Origin: Anaeramoeba ignava
Lineage: Eukaryota; Metamonada; Anaeramoebidae
NCBI GenBank assembly: GCA_028826165.1
Contig: JAPDFW010000110.1
Location: 15,001-79,000 of the forward strand
Direction of reading: 5' to 3'
Length of the DNA: 64,000 bases
A program made the position numbers and the translations under genes. Below the pieces are notes generated by a model. The model worked only from the letters and a program-made list of their open reading frames with translations, had not been told where the DNA came from and made no database searches. Shown in pieces: positions 35,860 to 49,061 of the stretch (its first letter is position 1; every line of letters begins with the position of its first letter).

Positions 35860-36004
35860 AAATAAAAATAAAAAAATAAAAATAAAATTTGAAATTGTTT
35901 TTAAGTTTTTCTTTTCTTTTATTAACAAAAATATCAAAAAAAAAACAATTTTTTTCAATAAAAACAAAAAATTTCAAATTAAGTTTGATTTGTTTTGAAT
36001 TGAT

Positions 36005-37773
36005 TTATTTACAAATTACTGGTTCTTGATTTTGCCAATTAATAAATTTTTCTTCAATCATTAATGAATAATAAGAAAATAATTGAGGATCGTTTGAAAA
36101 ATAATTTGAAAGTTCTTCATAAAGCTCTTTAAAAGAATCTAAAAAAGATGAAATTGCAAATTCTTGATTTTCAATATTTGTTTGAATATGATTTGATGAT
36201 AAATAATCTAAATCTTCCAACATTTTCTCAAAATTTTTTTCAAAATGAATTTTATCCCATAAATTAATTATTTGATTATTTTGATTATTTTCATTATTTT
36301 GATTATTTTGATTATTTTGATTATTTTGATTATTTTCATTTAATTTTGATTTTGATTTTGATTTTGATTTTGATTTTGATTTTGATTTTAATTTTGAATT
36401 TGATTTTTCATTATTTTTATTTTTTGAATGTCTTTTTGAATGTCTTTTTGATTTTTCATTTTTAAATTCATTTTGATTTAAATTATTTGATTTTTCATTT
36501 TGATTTTCATTTAAATTATTTGATTTTTCATTTTGATTTTCATTTTCATTATTTGATTTTGTGATTCTATTTGAAATTTGATCGATTTTATTTTGATAAG
36601 CAATATAACAAATTAAAAGCATTTCTTTGAAAGTTTGATATATTTCATCATTTTCAAAATTCAAATATTGAATTCTTTTATTTTTTCTTATTTCTATTTC
36701 TGATTCTGATTGAGATTGTGATATTGATCTCATTTTGGAATTTGATTTTTTTGAATTTTTTGAATTTTTTGAATTTTTGTTTCTCATTTTTTCTTGTTGT
36801 TTTGCTATTTATTTATTAAATAAAAGAAATTATTTTTTTAATTTTTTTAATTTAATTCTTTTAATTTAATTTTCTTACCAAATTCCATTAATTCTTGTTG
36901 TTTTTCTTTTGATAAATTTTGATTTTTTTTTAAAGCAATTTGCATTTTTCGATCCTAAAATTAAAATTAAAATTAAAATTAAAATTAAAAATAAATTTAA
37001 AATTAAAATTATATTAAAATAAAAATTTAAATTTAAATTAATTTACATTTGTATTTAATTCTGGATTTTTTTCAATTAATGTTTTAATCATTGTTTCATC
37101 CCCTTTTTCACAACCAAACAAAAAGCAAGTTTTTTCAGAAATCTAATAAAATTAAAATTTAGTTTAAATAAATTATTTTTTTTTTTAATTATTTTTTTTA
37201 ATTATTTACCAACTAATTAAATTAAATTAAATTAAATTAAATTAAATTAAATTAGTTTATTTTTTCATTTTTAATTTATTTTTTATTTTTATTTAAAATT
37301 TTACTTCTTTTGCAAAAAGAACTTTTGGATTTCTTTTTATTGAATCACTAATTGATTTATAATAAATTGGAAATAATTCTTTTTTATCTGGTGGATCTCT
37401 TAATAATTCAAAAAAGACAGGAGTTCCCTAATTAAATTTAAATCAAAAATAATTTTATAAAAAAAAAAATTTATTAAAAAAATAACGTTTTTTTTTTTAA
37501 TAAAAAATAAATAAAATTCTTATTTACATACTAAATAAAAAAAAAGGGGAAAAAAAATAAATAAAAAAAGGGGAAAAATTTTAGTTATTACGTTTTTTAA
37601 TTGTTTTTGTTTTTATTTTTGTTTTTATATTTATTTTTATTTGGCTTTTATGTTATTTAAAAGCTTACATTTGTTATTTGACTTGGATCATTATTTTGTA
37701 ACCATTTTCTGAACTGTTTATAATCTTGATTTAAAATTAAAATCCATCCTTTATCTGCAGATGTATCACTCAT
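36005..37773 (-). CDS. Five-exon ankyrin-like protein with Lys/Ser/Asn-rich tail (399 aa)
   Basis: Exons: 37669-37773, 37305-37427, 37047-37142, 36879-36954, 36005-36804. All junctions are GT...AG and keep frame. The protein starts MSDTSADKGWILILNQDYK. Exons 3-4 (KTCFLFGCEKGDETMIKTLIEKNPELN) look like an ankyrin repeat, with a weaker one before it. The large last exon encodes SRS-like QSQSESEIEIRK, SKSKSK and NNQNNQ repeats, then a helical C-terminus. Introns are 74-241 nt, longer than average here. I infer a protein-interaction scaffold; no known family was recognised. The first exon has no ORF long enough to stand out, so this gene is easily missed. Confidence 0.65.
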
Positions 37774-38080
37774 TTTTATGTTAAATTAATAAAATTTTTT
37801 TTTTTTATTTTATTTTAAAAAAAAAAATGAATAAAAAGAATAAAAAGGAAAAAAATAAAAAGGAAAAAAATGAAAAGAAAAAAATGAAAAAAAAAAAAAA
37901 GAAATTTTTTTGTTTTAAATAAAATTTCTTGCCCCCTTAAATAAAAAAAAAAATTATTTATTAAAAAATTCGACAACTTTTTATCGGTTTTTGATTCATA
38001 ATACCTCAATTATTTGCAAATAAATTATCTATTTTTAATTTAAAAAAAAAGGTTTCAATTCTTTTTTTGTTTTTCCTAAT
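37774..38080. promoter_or_regulatory. Upstream region of the ankyrin-like gene
   Basis: About 300 bp of purine-rich plus strand (AAAAAGGAAAAAAATGAAAAG), giving several TTTTTTCATTTTT motifs on the minus strand near 37,828, 37,870 and 37,884. It grades into the satellite array. No gene seen. Confidence 0.4.
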
Positions 38081-38084
38081 TTTA

Positions 38085-40315
38085 AAATCTTGAAAAGAAA
38101 AAAGGAAAAAAAAAAAGCAAAGATTTAGAACATATTTAATTAATATTTAATCAATGATCGATTATATTTTTATTATTTTAGAAATTAAATTAAATAATAT
38201 CCATTTTCCATTTATTTTTTCCTAATTCAAAAAAAAAAGCAAAAATCGGAAAAAAAATTGTCCAATTTTTTTTAAATTAATTTTTTAATTCCAAAAAAAT
38301 ATAAAAATTTAAAATAGATTTAATTAATATTTAATAAATGATCAATTATTATTTTTATTATTTTAGAAATTATTTTAAATAATATCCACTTTCTTATTTA
38401 TTTATTAAATAATAAATTTTAATTAAATTTTTTTTTAAATTAATTTTTTAATTCAAAAAAAATATAAAAATTGAAAATAGATTTAATTAATATTTAATCA
38501 ATGATCGATTATATTTTATTATTTAGAAATTAAATTAAACAATATCCATTTTCCATTTATTTTTTCCTAATTCAAAAAAAAAAGCAAAAATCGGAAAAAA
38601 AACTGTCCAATTTTTTTTAAATTAATTTTTTAATTCTAAATAAATATCAAAATTGAAAATATATTTAATTAATATTTAATCAATGATCAATTATTATTTT
38701 TATTATTTAGAAATTAATTTTAAATAATATCCATTTTTCTTATTTATTTATTAAATAATAAATTTTAATTAAGTTTTTTTTTAAATTAATTTTTTAATTC
38801 AAAAAAATATAAAAATTGAAAATAGATTTAATTAATATTTAATCAATGATCGATTATATTTTTATTATTTTAGAAATTAAATTAAATAATATCCACTTTT
38901 CTTATTTATTTTTTAAATAATAAAATTTTAAATTAAGTTTTTTAAATTAATTTTTTAATTCTAAATAAATATAAAAATTGAAAATAGATTTAATTAATAT
39001 TTAATCAATGATCAATTATTATTTTTATTATTTTAGAAATTAATTTTAATAATATCCACTTTTGTTTTTATTTATTAAATAATAAATTTTAATTAAGTTT
39101 TTTTTTAAATTAATTTTTTAATTCTAAAAAAATATCAAATTGAAAATATATTTAATTAATATTTAATCAATGATAAATTATATTTTATTATTTTAGAAAT
39201 TATATTAAACAATATCCATTTTCCATTTATTTTTTCCTAATTCAAAAAAAAAAGCAAAAATCGGAAAAAAAACTGTCCAATTTTTTTTAAATTAATTTTT
39301 TAATTCTAAAAAAATATAAAAATTTAAAATATATTTAATTAATATTTAATCAATGATCAATTATTATTTTTATTATTTTAGAAATTAATTTAAATAATAT
39401 CCACTTTTCTTATTTATTTATTAAATAATAAATTTTAATTAAGTTTTTTTTTAAATTAATTTTTAATTCCAAAAAAATATAAAAATTTAAAATATATTTA
39501 ATTAATATTTAATCAATGATCGATTATATTTTTATTATTTTAGAAATTAATTTTAAATAATATCCACTTTTCTTATTTATTTATTAAGTAAAAATTTTAA
39601 ATTAAAGTTTTTTTTTAAATTAATTTTTAATTCCAAAAAAAATATAAAAATTTAGAACACATTTAATTAATATTTAATCAATGATCAATTATTATTTTTA
39701 TTATTTAGAAATTAATTTAAATAATATCCACTTTCTTATTTATTTATTAAATAATAAATTTTAATTAAGTTTTTTTTTAAATTAATTTTTTAATTCCAAA
39801 AAAATATAAAAATTTAAAACACATTTAATTAATATTTAATCAATGATCAATTATTATTTTTATTATTTTAGAAATTAATTTAAATAATATCCACTTTTCT
39901 TATTTATTTATTAAATAATAAATTTTAATTAAGTTTTTTTTTAAATTAATTTTTAATTCCAAAAAAAATATAAAAATTTAGAACGCATTTAATTAATATT
40001 TAATCAATGATAAATTATATTTTATTATTTTAGAAATTAAATTAAATAATATCCACTTTCTTATTTATTTATTAAATAATAAATTTTAAATTAAATTTTT
40101 TTTAAATTAATTTTTTAATTCCTAAAAAAATATAAAAATTTAAAATATATTTAATTAATATTTAATCAATGATTAATTATTATTTTTATTATTTTAGAAA
40201 TTATTTTAAATAATATCCACTTTCTTATTTATTTATTAAATAATAAATTTTAAATTAAATTTAATTCAAAAAAATATAAAAATTGAAAATAGATTTAATC
40301 AATTATTTGGAAATA
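38085..40315. repeat. Tandem satellite, ~163/183-bp unit, about 13 copies
   Basis: The anchor TAATATTTAATCAATGAT recurs at 38141, 38325, 38488, 38670, 38833, 38995, 39157, 39340, 39503, 39668, 39830, 39994 and 40156. Spacings are 184, 163, 182, 163, 162, 162, 183, 163, 165, 162, 164 and 162. There are thus two unit types. The long one carries an extra ~20-bp GCAAAAATCGGAAAAAAA-type segment. A truncated final unit abuts the 3' end of SEC6. Units are ~80-90% alike by eye, with partial dyad symmetry around AATCAATGATCGATT. No coding potential. Confidence 0.9.
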
Positions 40316-40336
40316 AAAATATTTGTTAAGATGAAT

Positions 40337-43300
40337 TCATTTCTCCTCTAAAAAATTTATTAACTTCTCATGAACTTTTGCGAAAATTTGCAAAGGATCA
40401 AATTTACGAATCAATTCTCTTCTTTTCTTTTCCAATTCTTCTTTCTTTTTCTCCAAATCAAGTTCAGTCAAAACAATAGAAACTTGAGTGATTTGTTTAT
40501 TTGCATTTGAATTAGAATCATTTTTTTTTTTTTGATTTCCAGAACGATTAGAATCAACAACTTGGTTCGGCAAATTTGAATTAAAATTTGAATAAGAATC
40601 ATTTGGTTTTTGGATGAGCAAGAATTCGTCATTTAAAGCAGACATTTTATTAAGATTCCCTTTTGTTTCAACTACAAAATCCTTGACAAATTTTTTTTCT
40701 AAGTCGACTCTTCTCGACAAAATACTGTCTGCAATTTCGATCGAAAAATCAACTGAAGAAGACATTATACTTTCCAAATTAACTTTTATTTGCTCCTTTA
40801 AACAAGTGGCAAAGGCAGTGACATTGACAAGCGGCTGCATATAGCTGTCAAGTGAACTTTGTCTAACGTATTTAAGAAAAAACTCTCTTATCAAATCAAG
40901 ATCACTTAGAATAAGATCTCTTGTTGCTGGACTCAAATTTTTGTTTCCAGTCGCCATTCGAAAAATATACCAAACGCTGATTTCTTCAAGTAAAAAATTG
41001 CAGATCTTCTTGAGAGAAAATTCCCAAATGTGATTATAAAGATCTTCAAAATAATCCTCAAGTGTGCCAATAACAAGAAGCATGACTTGATTGTCTGCTT
41101 GAGAGAACCAGTGATCACTGAAAAACAGATCAAATGCTGATTGAAGATCCATCAGAATGATCTTTGCTATTTTGCTTGTTGAAATCATTGAGATTTCATG
41201 GAATCCATCTGCAACAATTTCTGGATCCAAATAACTCATCCCGGCAACGGAATTTGGGGACACCCGAATAGCCTCAATTCTCTCAATTGGGAACTTTTCT
41301 TCATCATCCGAATTGATTACTCTTGCCGCGTATTCTGGATCTAAAAGACCCAGCAATTCTTGTTTCCATGTGTTTGTATACTCAACACAATTATATGAAT
41401 CATTGACAACTGCGCAAAGATATCCAAAAGGAAGCTCCTGGAATCCTCCTCAATTAGTTGTCTTTGTTCCATTTGAAATTCCCGAAGCATATATGCGCAG
41501 GAAAGTGCTATTTCAAACAAGAATTTCCCGTTTTCTGATACATCAAGTGCTGTTTGCATTTGTTGAGATATTGTTTTGAATAGATCAAGTGGTGTTGGTG
41601 TTGAATATATTGGGTTGTCTTCAATATCGTTGAGCTCTCTGTCTACACTCAAAATATTCAGGAACCAACTTTTCATTTTTGACTAATTTTTGAAAAATTT
41701 TGGAAAAATCATTTTGACATTTTTTTTTTTTTTTGGGAAATTTGATTTTTGTTTTGATTTTTTCTTAAAAATTTTTTTCAAACCTGCATATGATGATGAA
41801 ACCTATCAGTTAAATCTCCAAGTCTTTCTATTAATTTTGGTTTTGTTTGTCGAATTCCAAAACGAAGTAAGAATTTATTATATGTTTTGATCCAAGATAC
41901 TTTAATTTTATGAAACAAATAATTAAACAATTAAAGAATTAACTAAAAAATTTTTTTTTCTTAAATTAAATCCAACCTAAAGTCAATATCTCTTCAATTT
42001 CAATATCAGGACGAGATGAGAAGATATGAAACTTCTCAAAAACTTTTAAATGATAAGCAACTGAACATTCAAATACAATATTATATTTTTTTGGAAGAAG
42101 TGGTTCCACATAATCTTTAAAATCATCCAATTCTTCCAGAAGATCTAATATTTTTTCTAATGATTCTCCAATACTTTCAATATCTCCAAATTCTTGTTCA
42201 AATCTCGCATAAATTCTTTCTTGAATTTTGTGAATAAATTCTTCTCTGAAACTTTTAATTTCCAAAATTTCTAAAACCAATTTAAATCAAACCAATTTAA
42301 ATCAAATTAAATCAATAAAAAATTTTGAATTTATACTATTTTCCATTGAGTCTTCAATTTCTAGAATCATTACTGATGTTTTTATTAGCATAGGATTTTC
42401 CTAAATATTTTAAATATTCCAAAAATTTGTATTGATTTTTTCAATTGATTTCAGGATTTTTTTGATTTACTCTTGAAAGTTGAAGAATATTTTCTGCAAT
42501 TTTCCAAATTTGATTAAAAAAAGCATCACAAAGTTTTTGAATTTCATTGAACCAAAAAAATAGCATATTTGAATCTTTTTCTGTATCATTTATAAAATCT
42601 ATTGCATTTTGATTTTCATTCTTTTCTTCTTTTTGAATTTCATTTAAGCAATCAAGCCTTAAAATCATTAATTCTCGAATTTTTTCATAATTTTCAAATA
42701 GTAATCTTTCATTATTTAAATGTGCTTCTATTTTTCTCACTTCATCTCTTATTAAAAATAACTTTCTTAATTGAATTAGTGTATTTCTCATATTTCTTCC
42801 TACCATACTTAATATTCTAATTTCACTATAATTTGGAATTAATCCTTTTTAATTTTATAAATAAATTTTAGAATAAATTTTTAAATAAATTTTTAAATAA
42901 ATTTTTAAATAAATTTTTAAATAAATTTATAAATAATTTTATAAATAATTTTTAAAATAAATTTATAAATAATTTTTGAAATAAATTTTCAAATAAATTT
43001 TTAAATAAATTTATAAATAATTTTATAAATAAATTTTGTAATAAATTTATAAATAATTTTTGAAATAAATTTATAAATAAATTTTTGAAATAAATTTTTA
43101 AATAAATTTTTGAAATAAATTTTGAAATAATTTCAAATAAATTTATAAATAATTTTATAAATAAATTTTTAAATAAATTTTGAAATAAATTTTGAAATAA
43201 ATTTATAAATAAATTTTGAAATAAATTTATAAATAAATTTATAAATAATTTTTGAAATAAATTTTGAAATAAATTTTGAAATAAATTTTCAAAATAAATT

Positions 43301-44531
43301 TTTAAATAATTTTTATAAATAATTTTATAAATAAATTTTTAAAATAAATTTTTTAAATAAATTTTTAAATAAATTTTTAAATAAATTTTAAATAAATTTG
43401 AAATAAATTTAAAAATAAATTTATAAATAAAATTTTTAAATAAATTTATAAAATAAATTTTAAATAAATTTTGAAATAAATTTTAAATAAATTTTGAATA
43501 AATTTATAAATAAATTTTAAATAAATTTGAAATAAAATTTTGAAATAAATTTTGAAATAAGTTTTGAAATAAATTTTAAAATAAATTTATAAATAAATTT
43601 TTAAATAAATTTATAAATAAATTTTAAATAAATTTATAAATAAATTTTGAAATAAATTTTGAAATAAATTTTAAATAAATTTTGAAATAAATTTTAAATA
43701 AATTTTTGAAATAAGTTTTGAAATAAATTTTAAATAATTTTTAAAATAAATTTTTGAAATAAATTTTAAAAAATTTTTAAATTTTTATTAAATAAATTTT
43801 AATAAATAAATTTATAAATAAATTTTTAAATAAATTTTTAAATAAATTTTGAAATAAATTTATAAATAAATTTATAAATAAATTTTTAAATAAATTTATG
43901 AAATAAATTTTTAAATAAATTTATAAATAAATTTTTAAATTTTTTTAAATAAATTAATAAATAAATTTTAAATTTTAAATAAATTTTAAATAAATTTATA
44001 TAAATTTATAAATAAATTTTTAAATAAATTTTTTAAATTTTTCTTTTAAATTTAAAAATGAAAAATGAAAAATAAAAAATGAAAAATAAATTTAAAAATA
44101 AATTTTATAATAAATTTTTATTAATAATTTTAATAAATTTTTTAAAATAAATTTTTTTAAATAAATTTTGAAATAAATTTTGAAATAATTTCAAATAAAT
44201 TTTTGAAATAAATTTTGAAATAAATTTTTAAATAATTTTTAAAATAAGTTTTTTGAAAATTAAAACCTTGATTTTGATTAGATAAATTTTTAATAGATTT
44301 AAAATGTTCATGAATGCTTTTAACAGTTTTGTCAGAAACTTGAAGTAAATCAGCTCCTTTTTGAGCAGAATTTATTTGACTTTGCATCATTGCTTGTAAT
44401 TTACTATCAATTTCTGCTTTTACTTTTTCTGTTTGTTCTTTTAATTCATGAATTTTTCTTAAATCTGTTGGATGTGCAATTTCTACTCCAATTCTATTTT
44501 TAGCTTCTTTTTTAGCTTTTTCTTTTGACAT
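40337..44531 (-). CDS. SEC6: Exocyst subunit SEC6 (EXOC3)
   Basis: SEC6 is a core subunit of the exocyst, which tethers secretory vesicles to the plasma membrane. Exons: 44267-44531, 42471-42844, 42337-42400, 41977-42270, 41784-41899, 40337-41682; every junction is GT...AG and in phase. The N-terminus (KVKAEIDSKLQAMMQSQINS) aligns by eye with the EXOC3 coiled coil. The middle (EIEEILTLVSWIKTYNKF) and the C-terminal part (YLDPEIVADGF ... ILMDLQSAFDLFFSDHWF) fit the family. About 819 aa, near the usual ~750. Exon 1 is 1.4 kb from exon 2. A frame break near 41,440 (CC where CCC would restore ...EEDSQELPFGYLCAVVNDSYN) splits the last exon. The C-terminus carries an Asn/Ser-rich insert before a terminal helix. 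Confidence 0.85.
42845..44266 (-). repeat. 1,422-nt SEC6 intron filled with AAATAAATTT repeats
   Basis: Donor G|GTTTTAATTT at 44266 and acceptor AAAAAG|G at 42845 join NQNQG to LIPNYSEIRIL in phase. The interior is almost entirely degenerate ~10-11 bp AAATAAATTT(T/A/G) units. The other SEC6 introns are 66-101 nt. Confidence 0.8.
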
Positions 44532-45100
44532 AAAAATGAAAAAAATGAAAAATGAAAAATGAAAATGAAAAATGAAAAATGAAAATTTTAATTTATTTCA
44601 ATTTATTTATTTTAATTTATTTATTCCAATTTATTTATTCCAATTTATTTATTCAATTTATTTATTTCAATTTATTTATTCCAATTTATTTATTTTTTCC
44701 AATTTATTTATTTCAATTTATTTATTTTAATTTATTTATTCCAATTTATTTATTTCAATTTATTTATTCCAATTTATTTATTCCAATTTATTTATTTTAA
44801 TTTATTTATTTTAATTTATTTATTTTAATTTATTTATTCCAATTTATTTATTCCAATTTATTTATTTCAATTTATTTATTTCAATTTATTTATTTCAATT
44901 TATTTATTTTATTTATTTATTTTAATTTATTTATTTTATTTATTTTAATTTATTTATTCCAATTTATTTATTTCAATTTATTTATTTTAATTTATTTATT
45001 TCAATTTTATTTATTCCAATTTATTTATTTCAATTTATTTTATTTCAATTTATTTATTTTAATTAATTTATTTATTTTTTTTAAGAGATTGTTTTCAATT
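44532..45100. repeat. SEC6 promoter motifs followed by CAATTTATTTATTT minisatellite
   Basis: 44,535-44,585 holds about seven AAAAATGAAAA copies (TTTTTCATTTT on the SEC6 strand). From 44,590 to 45,100 the sequence is a 13-14 bp tandem array of (C/T)(C/A)AATTTATTTATT. No gene seen. Confidence 0.8.
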
Positions 45101-47248
45101 TATTTATTTCAATTTTTTTTTATTCAAATTTTTTTATTTATTCAAAAATTTATTTATAAAAAATTTATTCCAATTTATTTATCTTAAGTTTTATTTAGAA
45201 ATTTTATTTAAAATTTTTATTTATTTCAATTTATTTATTTTAAAAATTTTTTTTTTTATTTATTCCAATTAATTTATTCCAAAAAATTTATTCCAAAAAC
45301 ATTCCCCAATTCATTTATTTAAATTTAATTAAAATTAGAAATTTATTTATTTTAATTTATTTATTAAATTTTGCAATTTTAATTTATTTATTTTTCAATT
45401 TATTTATTTCAATTTATTTATTTTAAAATTTATTTTAATTTTTTAAATTTTTAAAAATTCAATTTTTTTCTTTTCAAATTTATTTTTAAAAAAAACAATT
45501 TCAAAACAAAAATATTCAAAAAGAAGGCAAAATTAAATTTATTTTTCCAATTTATTTAAATTTTTTTTTATTTATTTTATTTTAAATTTCATTTTTGATT
45601 TTTTATTTTTTTCATTTTTATTTTTACATTTTTATTTTTATACATTTTTCCAAATTATTTAATTTAAAAATAAATGTTCAAAAATTTATTTTAAAATTTC
45701 TAATTTTTTTTTCATTTTTTAGATAAACAAATTTTAAATTAATTTTTCAAATTCCAAATTCAAAGAATTATTAAAAATTCAAAAATTTTCAATCAGTTTT
45801 CTTTATTGATCTTGTATTGAAAATCAAAAATATTTATTTTGATGCAATTTTTAAATTTTTCTTTTATTAAAAATTTTTTTATTTTTTTGATTTTTCCTCA
45901 ATTTATTTTTAATTTTATTTAATTTTAATTTTATTTTTTTTTAATTGATTTTATTTTATTTTATTTTCAATTTATTAAAAATTAATTTATTTTAATTTTA
46001 TTTAATTCAATTTATTAAAAAGTTTATTTATTTTAATTTATTTATTTTATTATTATTTAATTAATTAATTTAATTTTCAAATTCCAATTCAAAGAATTAT
46101 TAAAATTTCAAAATTATTTTAATTTATTTAATTTTAATTTGTATGAAAATCAAATTTATTTATTTTATTATTTAATTTTATTTATTTTAATTTTATTTAA
46201 TTTATTTCAAATTATTATTTAAATTGATTAATTTTTATTAATTTAATTGATTATTTTTATTTTATTAATTTTAATTTATAATTTTTTCCAATTTATTAAT
46301 TTAATTTTTTTTAATTTATTTTATTTTATTAAATTGATTTAATTTTATTTATTCCAATTGATTTATTTCAATTTATTTATTTTTTTATTAAATTTAAATT
46401 CCAATTTATTTATTCCAATTTATTTATTTTTAATTAATTTATTTTAATTTATTTATTTTCAAATTAATTTTTATTCCAATTTATTTATTTTAATTTATTT
46501 ATTTAAATTTGATTATTTCAATTTATTAATTTCAATTTATTTATTTCAATTTATTTATTAAAATTGATTTATTTTTTTATTTTATTTATTTTAATTTATT
46601 TATTAAATTTATTTATTTCAATTTATTTATTTCAATTTAATTATTTTTTAATTTAATTTAAATTTTTTTAAGAGAATGCTAAATTAATTTTTTTGAATTA
46701 AATTTATTAATTTTTGATTTATTCAAAAATTTTTTTGTCAAAAATAATTATAGAAAAACAACCCAAAAATTAAATTGGTTCTTTTTATCTTAAGTTTATT
46801 AAATTTTACTCTAAAAATTTTTTTTAAATTTTATTTATTTTAAATTAAAAAATTTTTCTTTAATTATCCAAAAATAACTAAAACATCCCAATTCATTTTA
46901 TTTAAAATTAAATAAAATGAAAAATTCTTAAAGGAAAACTAAATTAAATTTGCAACGTTTCATTTTTGGATTATTTAATAAATTTTAAATGTGATAAGTA
47001 AATAGATTAAAGTTTTTCCTTTAAAAATTTAAAGAAATTAATTTCGATCAAATTTATTTTAATTTTAAACAAAAAAAAACAAAACAAAAAAAAAATATTC
47101 AAAAGAAGGCAAATTTCCTATTTATTTTCACAAGCATTTAAATTTTTTTTTTCTTATTGATTATTTTGATTTCATTTTTGATTTTTCCTTTTTCATTTTT
47201 ATCTTTACATTTTTTTTATTTCTATACACTTTTTTTTTTTCCAAATTA
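45100..47248. other. Degenerate AT-rich region containing decayed copies of the downstream gene's promoter and first exon
   Basis: About 2.1 kb without an intact gene. Bases ~45,075-45,830 resemble ~46,665-47,450 in order: TTTAAGAGA(A/T)TG, CATTCC/CATCCC-AATTCATTT, AGAAGGCAAA, TTTCATTTTTGATTTTT, ...TTTTTCCAAAT, then an exon-like block. The block at 45,721-45,825 is nearly identical to 47,341-47,447 of the exon, but with indels and without an open frame. A shorter third remnant lies near 46,068-46,165. The rest is AATTTATTTATTT-type repeat. Confidence 0.7.
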
Positions 47249-49061
47249 ATGGGAAACAAACATAATCAATCAATTAAAAAAATAAACTGTTCAAAAAAAT
47301 TCAAACTATTCAAAAAAAAGTCTAATTGTTTGGCTTTATTAGATAAACATTATAAATTAATTAGTTCAAATTCCAAATTCAAAGAATTATTAAAAATTCA
47401 AAATGAAGCTCAATCAGTTTTCTTTATTGATCTTTGTACTGAAAAGAATTGATTAATTTATTAAATTATTTTTGATTTTTGTTAAAAAGAGTTTGATTAA
47501 TTTTTTTACAAATTTAAATTTATTTCAATTTTATTATTTAATTGATTAAATTTAAATTTTATTAATTTAAATTAAATTGATTAATTTTATTAAATTTAAT
47601 TGATTAATTTTATTATTATTTAATTGATTAATTTTATTATTATTTAATTGATTATTTTTATTAAAAATTAAAATTGATTAATTTTATTATTATTTAATTG
47701 ATTAATTTTATTTAAATTAAATTGATTAATTTTATTAAATTAAAAATTTTTTAATTAAAATTAAATTTATTAATTTTATTAAATTAAATTGATTAATTTT
47801 ATTAAATTAAATTTATTAAATTAAATTAAATTGATTAATTTTTATTAAATTAAATTGATTGATTTTATTAAATTAAATTGATTAATTTTATTAAATTAAA
47901 TTGATTTATTTTATTAAATTTAAATTGATTAATTTTATTAAATTAAATTGATTGATTTTATTAAATTTAATTGATTAATTTTATTAAATTAAATTGATTA
48001 ATTTTATTAAATTTAAATTGATTAATTTTATTAATATAAATTAAATTGATTAATTTTATTAAATTAAATTGATTAATTTTATTAAATTTGATTAATTTTA
48101 TTAATTTTTAATTAAATTTTTTAAATTTAAATTGATTAATTTTATTATTATTAAATTAAATTGATTAATTTTATTAAAATTAAATTAAAATTGATTAATT
48201 TTTATTAAATTAAATTAAATTGACAATTTATTAAATTTAATTTAAATTAAATTAAATTGATTAAATTTTATTAAATTAAATTGATTAATTTTTTATTAAA
48301 TTAAAATTAATTTTAATTTTATTAAATTAAATTGATTAATTTTATTAAATTAAATTGATTTATTTTATTAAATTAAATTGATTAATTTTATTAAAATTAA
48401 TTGATTAATTTTATTAAATTAAATTGATTAATTTTATTAAATTAAATTGATTAATTTTATTAAATTAAATTAATTTAATTGATTTTATTAATTTAAATTG
48501 ATTGATTTTATTAAATTAAATTGATTGAATTTTATTAAATTAAATTGATTTTATTAATTTTAATCTATATTCTTCCAAAAAAAATTAGTTTTCATCCAGT
48601 TTGTATCGAATTTCATATGAAAGATTTACTTAATGAAGAATTTTGGGTTCAATTATTTGTAATTTCTTTTTCCTTAAATTTATTTTTATTTATTTATATT
48701 TTTATTTATTTTTATTTATTTAAAGATTTGTCCTAAAAAAAAATCCAAAAAATCAAACTTTTTCATTTCAATTGAAAAAATAAAATTTCTTGAAACAAAA
48801 TCATCTCAAAATTTATTTTTAGAACATGAATACAAAGCAACTTCCGTCTCTGATTCAGAAAATGAATATTCAACTCAATCATTGGATCATTCAAATTCAA
48901 AAGAGAAAAATAAAGATGATATTCCAGAAAGTTCAGATGATTCAACAATTACAGAAGATTTTATTTCTTGGGATCCAACATTTTCTATTTACACTTCTCT
49001 TCAAACACCACCAGAATCTCAAGAATTTATAAATGTTTTTCAAGAAGAAGATGAAAAATAG
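47249..49061 (+). CDS. Hypothetical three-exon protein with a 1.16-kb first intron (~193 aa)
   Basis: Not recognised. Proposed exons: 47249-47435, 48600-48658, 48726-49061, all GT...AG and in phase. The protein starts MGNKHNQSIKKINC (a Gly2 that could be myristoylated; inference), then a helical block (LLDKHYKLISSNSKFKELLK, QSVFFIDL) continuing into FCIEFHMKDLLNEEFWVQLF, and an acidic Ser-rich tail (ATSVSDSENEYSTQ ... FQEEDEK). The helical block loosely resembles an RGS-type bundle, but I cannot support that. The acceptor of intron 1 could instead be 48588, though then the frame fails. Decayed copies of its first exon lie upstream. Confidence 0.5.
47453..48560. repeat. Intronic TTAAATTGATTAATTTTATTAAA minisatellite
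   Basis: About 1.1 kb inside the first intron of the 47,249 gene, formed by ~22-24 bp units of (A)AATTGATTAATTTTATTAAATT with point changes and partial units. The plus strand is stop-rich in all frames. Confidence 0.85.

Noticed and set aside
38085-40315. CRISPR-like regular spacing of a repeat
   Set aside because: Units are contiguous ~163/183-bp tandem copies with no unique spacers, in a eukaryotic context; a satellite explains them.
45721-45830. A second functional first exon
   Set aside because: No open frame or ATG is kept, and small indels separate it from the intact copy at 47.3 kb.
47249-48658. RGS domain in the three-exon protein
   Set aside because: Helical pattern is only loosely similar and lacks clear RGS signature residues, so no family is claimed.
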